Part shown: positions 45,388-53,699 of the stretch, piece after piece
How the letters are laid out: every line of letters starts with the position of its first letter
Numbering within the stretch: position 1 is the first letter of the stretch
DNA from: JAFAGO01 sp031987605
GTDB taxonomy: Bacteria; Bacteroidota; Bacteroidia; Flavobacteriales; Weeksellaceae
Direction of reading: 5' to 3'
Length of the DNA stretch: 64,000 nt
NCBI GenBank assembly: GCA_031987605.1
Contig: DALZZF010000004.1
Coordinates: forward strand, 1 to 64,000
Notes under the pieces: model-generated
The model's input: the letters and a program-made list of their open reading frames with translations, nothing else
Databases searched by the model: none
What the model was told of the DNA's origin: nothing
Made by a program: the position numbers and the translations under genes

Positions 45388-46548
45388 TCACGCTAATTTA
45401 TGGCTTTTCTTCGTTCCCTCATACATTTCATACTGCAGAAACCTTGTTTCCAGCTTACCGTTAAAAAGTTTGATTTTTCGGGAAGGTCGAAGTCCGATTT
45501 TCTTCACCGCTTCAAGGTCTGCGGTAATGAGCCATGCCAAAGTATTGGGATAATTGTTTTTAAACGTATCGCCGATTTTTTTATAGAAATCTTCAAAACG
45601 GATGGAAATCCTTTCATCATAAGGCGGATTAAATACCATCAACAAAGGGAAAAGTTCTTTTTTGCTTTCAAAAAAGTTTTGTTTTCTCACTTCGATCAGG
45701 TCTTCCATTTCAGCAGATTCAATATTTTGCCGGGCAATGGAAAGCATTTTCGCATCAATATCATAGCCCACGATTTTTCCATCAAATTCTTTTACCCGGT
45801 TTATGCGGAATTCCTTGATTTTGGCAAAAAGATTTTTATCGTAATTCTTCCAATTCTGAAAAGCAAACTTTTTTCGGAAAATCTGTGCCGGTAAATCCAT
45901 GGCAATCATTCCGGCTTCAATTAAAATTGTTCCACTGCCACACATCGGATCGAGAAAATTTCCTTTTCCGTCCCAACCTGCCATTTGCAGCATTCCGCTT
46001 GCCAGAACTTCGTTAATCGGTGCATCTCCCTGCTCTTTTCTGTATCCTCTTTTGAACAGCGGATCGCCGGAAGAATCCAAAGAAATGGTTACCAGTTCTC
46101 GGTCGATATGAAGATGGAATTTAATATCCGGATCTTTTGTATCAATATTGAGGCGTTTTCCAAATTTCTCCTGAAAATAATCAACAATCGCATCTTTCAT
46201 TTTCAAAGTCATAAATTGCGAATGATGAAATTTCTCTGAATAAACCGTGGCATCAATGGCAAAAGTTTGCTCTGCATCCAGAAATTCATCCCACGGAAAA
46301 CGAAACAGTTTATCGTAAAATTTCTGTTCATTAAAGGCTTTAAATTCCAGAACAGGCACCAGAATTTTCACGGCAGTTCTTGCCGCATAATTGATTTTAT
46401 AAAGAAATCCCAGATCGCCTTCGCAGGTTACGGCGCGGTTTTTCACTTCCACTTTACGACCTCCGAGTTTCTGGATTTCGGCAGCCAGAATTTCCTCCAG
46501 CCCGAAATAGGTTTTAATTTGAATTTGAAGATTATCGGTATTCATCAT
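45388..46548 (-). CDS. rlmL: THUMP-domain 23S rRNA (guanine-N2) methyltransferase, RlmL type
   Basis: A 386-residue RNA methyltransferase similar to the N-terminal enzyme half of RlmL. It has a ferredoxin-like/THUMP region (about 10-155; FGLEEILAAEI) and a Rossmann methyltransferase domain with the SAM loop DPMCGSGTILIEAGMIA and the catalytic NPPYDER motif typical of N2-guanine methylation. The ATG at 46548 (or the adjacent ATG at 46545) is chosen; the frame runs only to a TTG at 46554, which lies inside the -7 box TACTTTTG. It is shorter than Escherichia coli RlmL because the second methyltransferase domain is absent, which is usual in Bacteroidota. Confidence 0.88.
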   Translation of the reverse strand: MMNTDNLQIQIKTYFGLEEILAAEIQKLGGRKVEVKNRAVTCEGDLGFLYKINYAARTAVKILVPVLEFKAFNEQKFYDKLFRFPWDEFLDAEQTFAIDATVYSEKFHHSQFMTLKMKDAIVDYFQEKFGKRLNIDTKDPDIKFHLHIDRELVTISLDSSGDPLFKRGYRKEQGDAPINEVLASGMLQMAGWDGKGNFLDPMCGSGTILIEAGMIAMDLPAQIFRKKFAFQNWKNYDKNLFAKIKEFRINRVKEFDGKIVGYDIDAKMLSIARQNIESAEMEDLIEVRKQNFFESKKELFPLLMVFNPPYDERISIRFEDFYKKIGDTFKNNYPNTLAWLITADLEAVKKIGLRPSRKIKLFNGKLETRFLQYEMYEGTKKSHKLA

Positions 46549-46551
46549 CTG

Positions 46552-46559
46552 CAAAAGTA
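46552..46559 (-). promoter_or_regulatory. -7 box directly before rlmL
   Basis: The minus strand reads TACTTTTG, a perfect TAnnTTTG match, ending 3 nt before the first ATG. Transcription would begin about at the start codon. Confidence 0.4.
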
Positions 46560-46733
46560 ATGAAAAGTTGGATGAAAGCAGTAATATGGGTGATTAGATG
46601 TTGAGTGATGGATGTGAGATGCGGGATGTTTGAAGACAAAATTTCAAAACATAATCTCATGAATACAAATCTATTGCGACCATGCGTTTTTTATTTATCA
46701 TAATGCTCTACTCGTTTTTTACAGTACTTTTTC

Positions 46734-46741
46734 TATTTTTG
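46734..46741 (+). promoter_or_regulatory. -7 box directly before pheA
   Basis: TATTTTTG is a perfect TAnnTTTG match ending 4 nt before the pheA ATG, so the transcript would have almost no leader. A -33 TTG is not clear. Confidence 0.4.
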
Positions 46742-46745
46742 CTGA

Positions 46746-47582
46746 ATGAAAATTGCATTTTTAGGTCCTGAAGCCAGCTTCACACAACTTACCGCATTAC
46801 AGGTTTTTCCGAAGGAAGAACTTATGCCACAATCCAGTATTTTAGATTGTTTCAAAGCGGTGAAATCCGGCGAAGTAGAAAAAGCTGTCGTTCCTTTGGA
46901 AAATTCCATTGAAGGAACGGTTTCCATGACACTGGATTATCTGTATGATTTTGAGGTGATGATTGAAGCTGAAGTGATTTTGCCAATTTCGCATCAGTTA
47001 ATGATCCATCCACAAAACACCTCTTTCGAAAAAGTGTATTCGCATCCGCAGGCTTTGGCGCAATGCTTTCATTTTCTCGACGAAAATTATAAAGAAGCTG
47101 AACGGAAAGAATTTGCCTCCACATCCGCTGCCGCAAAAAGAGTATCGGAAAATCCTCATGAAAAATATGCCGCTATTGCCAATACCTTTGCTGCAAAATT
47201 ATATGGCTTAAAAATCATCCACGAAAATATCCAGGATTTTGAGCAAAATCATACAAAATTCATCGTTATTTCCAAAAAAGGAACAGCGATTGATCCTCCA
47301 TTGCCTTACAAATCGGAAAAAACCTCATTGCTGATTACCCTTCCTCAAGATCATGCCGGAGGTTTGCATCAGGTATTATCGGTTTTTGCATGGCGAAAAA
47401 TGAACCTTTCCAAAATTGAAAGCCGAACTTTGAAAACAAAACTGGGCCATTATTTCTTTTTTATCAATATTGCCAACCGCTGGGATCCGGTTTTATCCAA
47501 ATTTGCATTGGAAGAATTAGAAGCATTGGGCTGCCATGTGAAATTTCTGGGGCATTATAACGAATATTTGCTGGAAGAATGA
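46746..47582 (+). CDS. pheA: Prephenate dehydratase
   Basis: A 278-residue cytoplasmic enzyme that converts prephenate to phenylpyruvate for phenylalanine synthesis. The catalytic domain (about 1-180) shows AFLGPEASFTQLTA, VVPLENSIEGTV, and the active-site Thr in NHTKFIVISK. An ACT regulatory domain follows (about 195-278; TLPQDHAGGLHQVLSVF and KIESRTLK, the ESR motif for phenylalanine feedback). It is a stand-alone dehydratase without chorismate mutase. It converges with kbl across the hairpin and assembly gap. Confidence 0.95.
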   Translation: MKIAFLGPEASFTQLTALQVFPKEELMPQSSILDCFKAVKSGEVEKAVVPLENSIEGTVSMTLDYLYDFEVMIEAEVILPISHQLMIHPQNTSFEKVYSHPQALAQCFHFLDENYKEAERKEFASTSAAAKRVSENPHEKYAAIANTFAAKLYGLKIIHENIQDFEQNHTKFIVISKKGTAIDPPLPYKSEKTSLLITLPQDHAGGLHQVLSVFAWRKMNLSKIESRTLKTKLGHYFFFINIANRWDPVLSKFALEELEALGCHVKFLGHYNEYLLEE

Positions 47583-47587
47583 TTTTT

Positions 47588-47618
47588 CTTTCGGCGGCAG
47601 CGAAGCTGCTGCCGAAAG
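47588..47618. repeat. GC-rich 14-bp hairpin between convergent genes
   Basis: The arms 47588-47601 and 47605-47618 pair over 14 bp with one G-T pair and a 3-nt loop (GAA on plus, TTC on minus). It is much richer in GC than the genome around it. It has no proper T-run, but its place between the ends of pheA and kbl suggests a transcription end or a REP-like element. Confidence 0.7.
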
Positions 47619-47627
47619 AACACCGGG

Positions 47628-47637
47628 NNNNNNNNNN
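47628..47637. other. Assembly gap (10 N)
   Basis: Ten undetermined bases follow the hairpin by 9 nt. The gap flanks (CACCGGG before, CTCCCGG after) could form another stem. The real gap length may differ from 10. Confidence 0.98.
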
Positions 47638-47682
47638 CTGCGGCGCGAAACTCCCGGTTAACCAACAATATTTTTATAACGC

Positions 47683-48876
47683 TCAAATCACTCCCAGTTC
47701 TTTCCCCACCTTTTCAAAAGCTGCAATCGCTTTATCCAGATGTTCGCGCGTATGTGCAGCTGAGAGCTGAACACGGATTCTGGCTTTATCTTTGGGAACA
47801 ACAGGATAAAAGAAACCGATAACATAAATTCCTTCATCCATCAGTTTTTCCGCCATTTTTTGTGAAAGTGGAGCATCATACAACATCACGGGTACAATGG
47901 CAGCATTTCCGTCCGGAATATCAAAACCTTTGGCTTTCATTTGGGTGCGGAAATATTCTGCATTTTCCATTACGCGGTCGCGAAGTGTGGTATCATCGGA
48001 AATCAAATCCAGCACTTTCATGGCTGCTCCCACAATTCCCGGCGCAAGAGAGTTTGAAAAAAGATACGGGCGTGAACGCTGACGAAGCATGTCGATAATT
48101 TCTTTTTTCCCGGAAGTAAATCCGCCTAAAGCACCGCCCAAAGCCTTTCCAAGTGTGGAAGTTATGATGTCTACTCTTCCCATCACTTCGTTGGCTTCAT
48201 GCGTGCCCCTTCCGGTTTTTCCGATAAATCCTGTGGCATGGGAATCATCCACCATTACCAAAGCATCATATTTTTCGGCGAGATCACAAATACCTTTCAA
48301 ATTCGCGACAATGCCATCCATGGAAAAAACGCCGTCGGTAACGATAATTTTAAAGCGATGATTTTTTTCAGAAGCGGCTTTCAGCTGATCTTCCAAATCT
48401 GCCATATTATTGTTTTTGTAGCGGTATCGTGCTGCTTTGCAAAGGCGCACTCCATCAATAATTGAGGCGTGGTTTAGTTCATCTGAAATAATGGCATCCG
48501 CTTCAGAAAAAAGCGGTTCAAAAACACCACCATTCGCATCAAAACATGCTGCATAAAGAATGGTATCTTCCATTCCGAGAAACTCCGAAATTTTGGCTTC
48601 CAATTCTTTATGAATATCCTGAGTTCCACAGATAAAACGAACAGAAGACATTCCGTAGCCCCGTTTATCAATCATTTCTTGAGATGCTTTCATTACTTCC
48701 GGATGGTTGGATAATCCCAGATAATTGTTGGCACAAAAATTCAGAAGTGTTTTTCCGTTTGCGGTAATTTCTGCAGATTGTTGTGAAGAAATTATGCGTT
48801 CTCTTTTATAAAGACCTTCATTATCAATGTTTTGAAGTTCGTTCTGAATGTTTTGAATAAACTTTTGTGAAATCAT
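47683..48876 (-). CDS. kbl: Glycine C-acetyltransferase (2-amino-3-ketobutyrate CoA ligase)
   Basis: A 397-residue PLP enzyme that cleaves 2-amino-3-ketobutyrate with CoA into glycine and acetyl-CoA in threonine breakdown. Alpha-oxoamine synthase motifs are complete: NNYLGLSNHPEV, the cofactor-binding VMVDDSHATGF, and the Schiff-base Lys in TSTLGKALGGALGG. Length matches Escherichia coli Kbl closely. A threonine dehydrogenase gene is not in the window. Related 8-amino-7-oxononanoate synthases differ in the MSSVRFICGTQDIHKELE region, which favours Kbl. Confidence 0.94.
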   Translation of the reverse strand: MISQKFIQNIQNELQNIDNEGLYKRERIISSQQSAEITANGKTLLNFCANNYLGLSNHPEVMKASQEMIDKRGYGMSSVRFICGTQDIHKELEAKISEFLGMEDTILYAACFDANGGVFEPLFSEADAIISDELNHASIIDGVRLCKAARYRYKNNNMADLEDQLKAASEKNHRFKIIVTDGVFSMDGIVANLKGICDLAEKYDALVMVDDSHATGFIGKTGRGTHEANEVMGRVDIITSTLGKALGGALGGFTSGKKEIIDMLRQRSRPYLFSNSLAPGIVGAAMKVLDLISDDTTLRDRVMENAEYFRTQMKAKGFDIPDGNAAIVPVMLYDAPLSQKMAEKLMDEGIYVIGFFYPVVPKDKARIRVQLSAAHTREHLDKAIAAFEKVGKELGVI

Positions 48877-49002
48877 TTTTTTTAAAATTTTTACTGTGAA
48901 CGAAGATAAGAATTTCCTTTGGTGAAAAGGTTTTTAGAATCATAAATATTTTCAAGCATGATTAGTCGATAAACTTAGTAGACCATATTTATAAATATTT
49001 AC

Positions 49003-49010
49003 TAAATTTG
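49003..49010 (+). promoter_or_regulatory. -7 box for the cupin-like gene
   Basis: TAAATTTG is a perfect TAnnTTTG match, 21 nt before the ATG at 49032. It also shows that an upstream TTG start at 49008 is unlikely. Confidence 0.4.
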
Positions 49011-49031
49011 AATTTTGAAAAATGTTTTGAA

Positions 49032-49904
49032 ATGAAATTATCTTCCACAGAAAAAGTGAGCGGAATCGATGCCTCTCAATTTCTAAAAAAATATATGAAA
49101 TCCCGTACACCGGTAATTTTAGAGGATTTTGTAGAAGCAGAAAGTCCCGCTCTGCACAAATGGAATTACGACTATTTCAAAGAAATTGCAGGAGATACCA
49201 AAGTCAACATCTATGGTGGTGAAATTGAATCTTTGGATCGTGTTGCCAGCAAACCTATCGGGGAAAGTTCGTTTGCGGATTATCTGAATTTAATCAGTTC
49301 AAAACCAACTGAGCACCGTCTTTTTCTTTTTAATTTATTGAATATCAAGCCTGAACTTCGAAAGGATATAAAATATCGTAACATTACCAAAGGAAAGATT
49401 CTGGAATGGCTTCCGTTTATGTTTTTCGGAGGTGAGGGTTCCATTACCCGAAATCATGTGGATATTGATATGTCGCACGTTTTTATCACTCAGTTTCAAG
49501 GAATTAAAAGAATCTGGCTTTTTCCTTGGGAACAGAATGACCTGATGTACAAGCTTCCGTACAACTTCCATAGTATTGCCAATATTAAAGAGATTGATTA
49601 CGAAAAATTTCCGGCATTAAAATACATTAATGGCTATGAAGCGGTTATAAAACCTGGGGAAACGCTTTATATTCCTTCCGGTTGGTGGCATTATATTCAG
49701 TATGAAACGGAAGGATATTCGATTTCTGTACGTGCACTTCCGTCCAGCCTGCTTGAAAAATGGAGAGGTTTTAAAAATCTCGTGATTATCCGCCATTTCG
49801 ATAACCTTATGCGTAAAGTTTTTAAAGAAAAATGGTTCAATTACAAAGTGCAGATTGCAGAAAAAAGAGCCAACCGTGCCATTGCAAAAATGGAAAAAGC
49901 TTAG
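49032..49904 (+). CDS. JmjC-like cupin (cupin_8) dioxygenase family protein
   Basis: A 290-residue protein of the cupin-like/JmjC hydroxylase family (Fe(II)/2-oxoglutarate-dependent oxygenases). The iron ligands are visible as His-x-Asp in RNHVDIDMSH and a distal His in GWWHYIQY; the intervening QGIKRIWLFP and GETLYIPSGWWH are family hallmarks. The substrate is unknown; relatives hydroxylate protein side chains, so a ribosomal or other protein target is possible. The C-terminal 60 residues are basic and helical. It stands alone between kbl (divergent) and a convergent T9SS peptidase gene. Confidence 0.82.
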   Translation: MKLSSTEKVSGIDASQFLKKYMKSRTPVILEDFVEAESPALHKWNYDYFKEIAGDTKVNIYGGEIESLDRVASKPIGESSFADYLNLISSKPTEHRLFLFNLLNIKPELRKDIKYRNITKGKILEWLPFMFFGGEGSITRNHVDIDMSHVFITQFQGIKRIWLFPWEQNDLMYKLPYNFHSIANIKEIDYEKFPALKYINGYEAVIKPGETLYIPSGWWHYIQYETEGYSISVRALPSSLLEKWRGFKNLVIIRHFDNLMRKVFKEKWFNYKVQIAEKRANRAIAKMEKA

Positions 49905-49928
49905 CGCTAAAATTTTTGATTTCAGCAG

Positions 49929-51839
49929 TTATTCTTTTATAAACTTAAAAGTCTGATTTTCAATAACAATTACATACACTCCTTTTCCCAAATCCGAAAC
50001 CGGAACCGTTCCATTGGATGTTCCGGAAATAATTTTATCTCCATTCATACTGAAAATGGAATACTCAAAATTTTGATGGATACCGCTTATTTTCAGAATA
50101 TCTTTTACCGGATTCGGATAAAGATGAATCTTCTGTTTTGCAGATTCTGCCAAATTCAGTTGGGAATCATACAGCACGGTAGAATTTCGTTCAATAATCT
50201 GATTTTCATTATTAAAATCCACTGAACTTACCGGAAATCCAATTTCATTGGTAAAAAACTGATTGTTATGGGTATGATTCAGAACCAAATAAGCTATTTC
50301 CCCGGAAGTTCCGTTCACTTTAATAGGCAACGGAAGCTCAAAGAAATCTACCGATGGATCACTTTGGGTTTGGGCAGCCAGAATCGCAAGTGAAGTTCCC
50401 GTTTGTTTCCATTTTATGGTATAGGAGGGATATCCCTGCCCATAAATCCAGTCGTTCATAAATTCGGAAAAATCTTTTCCTGTACTTTGCTCAAGCGAAT
50501 TTTCAAAATCTGAGGTAACCGCATAACCATAGGCAATTTGCGGACGGGAAGCATAATCTTTCAGCGCCTGATAAAAAACTTCATCACCCAAAATCCATTT
50601 AATCATCCTCAAAACATAGCCTCCTTTTGCATAGCTTAAGCGACCGTTAAAAATCCTGTAAACATCTCCTAAATTAGCATCTGGAACATACACAGAACCA
50701 TTGGGAACACTGGTAATATAATTTTTCTGGTTGCTGAGATAGTTCATAAATTCATCGGAATTCATCACCATTTTTTCATTATTAAGGTGCTGACCGAAAG
50801 TGGCAAAACCTTCATTCAGCCAGATGTCGTTCCAGGCTCCGCAGGTAATTTTATCGCCAAACCATTGGTGTGCCAATTCGTGTGCAATCAGGTCTTTACT
50901 AAAACCTCCCATTGAAGACATCGTTGCATGTTCCATACCCGAACCATTGAATGTAAATTCCATGTGTCCGTATTTTTCGTTCCGGTAAGGATAGGATCCG
51001 AAGTGCTGTTCAAACATGTCCATCAGCGATTTCGTCCACTCCAAATTTTCTTGTACATAAGTGTTGGCTGCGGTTTGGGGAAATAAATAATTCACGAATT
51101 GAAACGGCGGATTTCCCATCGTTTCATTGGTTTTGATATAATTGCTTACGCCAATCGCCACAAGATATGCTGGAATGGGATATTCTGTTCTCCAAAATGC
51201 AGTTTTATGGATTCCGTTTACGGTCTCCGAAATCAAAATACCATTGCCTGCAGTGCTATAATTCAAAGGTGTTGTAATTTTTAAATCCACCCGTTCAATT
51301 TTATCATTAAGGCTTTGTTTTGTAGGAAACCATTCCCGCGATCCATAAGGCTCTGTTAATGAAAATGCAGCCAAACCGGAACTGTGTTCTCTGAAATAAA
51401 TTCCGTCGCTCGCTGTATTTGGAACTCCGGAATACTCAATAGAAAGAGAATCCAAAGTATTGGAAGAAACCGCTTCTTCAAAAAATATTTTTATTTCTTT
51501 TGAACTGAGTTGCTCAAAATCCAACGGATTTCCATGATGCAAAACCTGAGAGACAGAAAGTCCGTTGGTAAGATCAAAATATATTGCACTGATATTTTCA
51601 TTCGCCACAAAATGCGAGGTAACTTTCCCGGAAATATAGGTAACGGCGGGATCCAGTTGAAGTTCAATACGCTGGTATTTCAGATCGTAATTTAAAGTAT
51701 TGGGATTCACATTATAATCGATCAGCGTTTTGTAATGTTCCGCCTCTGTTTGTATAAAATTCGATTGATCGGTTGCCGGAGTTTGGGAAAACACAGCAAG
51801 AGAAACCGCAAAAAATAAAAAAGAATAAAAATTTTTCAT
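49929..51839 (-). CDS. M1-family aminopeptidase with T9SS sorting domain
   Basis: A 636-residue secreted zinc metallopeptidase. It has a signal peptide (AVFSQ), an N-terminal beta domain (about 50-235), and a catalytic domain with the substrate motif GMEHAT (301-306) and the zinc site HELAH (320-324) plus Glu343 in NEGFATFG, the HEXXH-18-E arrangement of M1 enzymes. The C-terminal 70 residues (YPNPVKDILKI to the end) form a type A T9SS signal, so the enzyme is exported by type IX secretion. It should release N-terminal amino acids from peptides outside the cell. Confidence 0.93.
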   Translation of the reverse strand: MKNFYSFLFFAVSLAVFSQTPATDQSNFIQTEAEHYKTLIDYNVNPNTLNYDLKYQRIELQLDPAVTYISGKVTSHFVANENISAIYFDLTNGLSVSQVLHHGNPLDFEQLSSKEIKIFFEEAVSSNTLDSLSIEYSGVPNTASDGIYFREHSSGLAAFSLTEPYGSREWFPTKQSLNDKIERVDLKITTPLNYSTAGNGILISETVNGIHKTAFWRTEYPIPAYLVAIGVSNYIKTNETMGNPPFQFVNYLFPQTAANTYVQENLEWTKSLMDMFEQHFGSYPYRNEKYGHMEFTFNGSGMEHATMSSMGGFSKDLIAHELAHQWFGDKITCGAWNDIWLNEGFATFGQHLNNEKMVMNSDEFMNYLSNQKNYITSVPNGSVYVPDANLGDVYRIFNGRLSYAKGGYVLRMIKWILGDEVFYQALKDYASRPQIAYGYAVTSDFENSLEQSTGKDFSEFMNDWIYGQGYPSYTIKWKQTGTSLAILAAQTQSDPSVDFFELPLPIKVNGTSGEIAYLVLNHTHNNQFFTNEIGFPVSSVDFNNENQIIERNSTVLYDSQLNLAESAKQKIHLYPNPVKDILKISGIHQNFEYSIFSMNGDKIISGTSNGTVPVSDLGKGVYVIVIENQTFKFIKE

Positions 51840-51918
51840 TGATATTTATTTAAAAATTATAGAGGTCACCTGATAATTTCATATCATAAAGAATATGAAA
51901 AACACTTTAAACACAACG

Positions 51919-51975
51919 TTTGTCATTTTGCAGAAATCCAAATTCTCTTTGTAGAGATGCTTACAGCATGACAAA
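51919..51975. repeat. 57-bp imperfect palindrome with TTTGTCAT ends
   Basis: TTTGTCAT at 51919-51926 and ATGACAAA at 51968-51975 are perfect inverted ends. Pairing continues inward at about 14 of 20 positions. It is noncoding and typical in form of interspersed short palindromes. Confidence 0.6.
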
Positions 51976-52027
51976 AAGATCGCATATTTTTTTATCTAAT
52001 TGAAGTGACCTCAATAAAAATTAAAGA

Positions 52028-52062
52028 TAAAAAAAACCTTTCAGTTTGATACCGAAAGGTTT
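52028..52062 (-). terminator. Rho-independent terminator of the D,D-carboxypeptidase gene
   Basis: On the minus strand a 9-bp stem AAACCTTTC/GAAAGGTTT with an 11-nt loop (52034-52062) is followed by T residues (A-run at 52029-52036 on plus). It lies 23 nt after the gene's stop. Confidence 0.75.
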
Positions 52063-52084
52063 ATATTTTTATTTGTAATAGAGA

Positions 52085-53554
52085 TTAATAGGAATAAACC
52101 GGTTCTAAAATTCGCTCCATTCTGGTTTTTACCATATCTACAGAACCTGCATAATTATTCACCAGCAGCGAAAAAACAAGCGTTTTTCCGGTGTTTGTTT
52201 TGATGTAACCGGCAAGGGTTTTCACTTTGTTTAAAGTTCCTGTTTTTGCATGTACCATTCCATATCCCGAATCCAGAAACATTCTTTTTAAAGTTCCGCT
52301 TTGTCCGCCAATCGGCAGCGACTGAAAATAAGACTGAAAATAAGGCTGTTCCATGAGACTGGATAAAAATTTCACCTGTGAAATCGGTGTAACGGAATGA
52401 CTTCTTGAAAGCCCGCTTCCGTCCACATAGTTCAAACCTGAAGTATCAAAACCGATGCTCTGCAAATGTTCCACCACCACGTTTCTGCCTGATTCCAGCG
52501 TCTGGTCACCTTTCCGCTGAAATCCCACCATTCTTAGTGTGGCTTCTGCAAGAGCATTATCACTTCTTTGGTTGGTATCGTATACAATATCCTTTAAATA
52601 AGGCGATTTGTAGGAAGTAATCATCTGTCGGTTTTCCGGATTCGGATCTACCATTCTGGTTTCTACTTTTCCGGTAACGCCGATTCCTCTTTTCACCATA
52701 TTTGCTCTTAAATTATTGGCAAGATATGCCGGAGCATCTGGAAGTTTTGTAGTCACATCACTTGGCGAATATTCATCGGTATACGCCATTTTTTTGGTAA
52801 ATGGAGAAACATAATAATACGCCTTGGAAATGTTAAACGGATTGGACTGTTTTGCCACCGCTTTTTCTTTTCGGGGATCTATATTGGAAGTATTTCCTAC
52901 GGGAAGATAATAATTGCCATGTTCCATCCACACGATATTTTCCGGAATATGGTTCATTTTATTTTCTTTAAAAAGTGCCGTTTGAATAATAATATTTCCT
53001 GCAACTTTTTTTATTCCATTGTCTTTCATTGCATTAATGAAATCCGTAATCAAACCGGAATAGGTGCTTGCTCCCGCTTTTCCTGTTCCCAAAGAAGGAT
53101 CACCACTTCCCACAATATACAAATTACCGTTCAGAACACCATTTTCGTCAATATTTCCGGAATATTCCAGTTGGGTTACCCATCGGAAATTTTCGCCCAG
53201 CAAATCCATGGCGGTATCGGTGGTTAAAAGTTTTGTGGTAGATGCGGGAATTAAAGCAGCATTCTCGTTGTAAGAACTGACTACTTTTTTGGTTTTAGGA
53301 TCGTAAATTACAAAGCCCCAACTTGCATTTTTCAGCACAGGATCGGACATCATACTTTCAAGATTGACATCGATTCTTTCTTTAGGGCTGAGAATTGCAG
53401 AAGAAACTACATTGGAAATTGCTGATGCATTTAACGTTTTTGAGACCTGATTGTCGTACATCTGAGGATAAAAATTGGAATTGCTTCCCTGGCCAAAAAC
53501 CAATCCTGCCAATGCCACTGTGAAACCAGTGAAATAGTTTTTAAGTCTTGTCAT
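52085..53554 (-). CDS. dacB: D-alanyl-D-alanine carboxypeptidase/endopeptidase (PBP4, S13 family)
   Basis: A 489-residue exported penicillin-binding protein that trims or cuts peptidoglycan peptides in the periplasm. The signal peptide ends GLVFGQ. The three penicillin-binding motifs are present: SxxK in PASTTKLL (about residue 105), SDN in QRSDNALAEA, and KTG in HAKTGTLNKV. The long insert between the first two motifs is typical of class C low-molecular-weight PBPs. The ATG at 53554 is chosen over a TTG one codon earlier. It is monocistronic with its own terminator. Confidence 0.94.
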   Translation of the reverse strand: MTRLKNYFTGFTVALAGLVFGQGSNSNFYPQMYDNQVSKTLNASAISNVVSSAILSPKERIDVNLESMMSDPVLKNASWGFVIYDPKTKKVVSSYNENAALIPASTTKLLTTDTAMDLLGENFRWVTQLEYSGNIDENGVLNGNLYIVGSGDPSLGTGKAGASTYSGLITDFINAMKDNGIKKVAGNIIIQTALFKENKMNHIPENIVWMEHGNYYLPVGNTSNIDPRKEKAVAKQSNPFNISKAYYYVSPFTKKMAYTDEYSPSDVTTKLPDAPAYLANNLRANMVKRGIGVTGKVETRMVDPNPENRQMITSYKSPYLKDIVYDTNQRSDNALAEATLRMVGFQRKGDQTLESGRNVVVEHLQSIGFDTSGLNYVDGSGLSRSHSVTPISQVKFLSSLMEQPYFQSYFQSLPIGGQSGTLKRMFLDSGYGMVHAKTGTLNKVKTLAGYIKTNTGKTLVFSLLVNNYAGSVDMVKTRMERILEPVYSY

Positions 53555-53699
53555 CAATTACTTTTTCAAATGATTAGTAAAAGGAAGGAGATGCAAAAAA
53601 CTGCAACCTTCACCTCCTTTCAACGTTCAAAAGTAAAAATTATTATTGAAAATCAGGACTTTAATACTTGTAAAAGGATGTAAAAAACGTTAAAAAATG

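Larger units (their letters stand above)
51840..52084. other. Intergenic gap with repeat and terminator
   Basis: The 245 nt between the peptidase start and the dacB stop hold the imperfect palindrome 51919-51975 and the dacB terminator 52028-52062. No ORF is supported. Confidence 0.5.

Noticed and set aside
47579..47770. Short ORF spanning the N run after pheA
   Set aside because: It contains undetermined codons, overlaps the end of kbl on the other strand and includes the GC-rich hairpin; no coding evidence.
49008..49031. Longer start (TTG) for the cupin-like protein
   Set aside because: The TTG lies within the -7 box at 49003-49010, so it would not be transcribed as a start; the ATG at 49032 is better.
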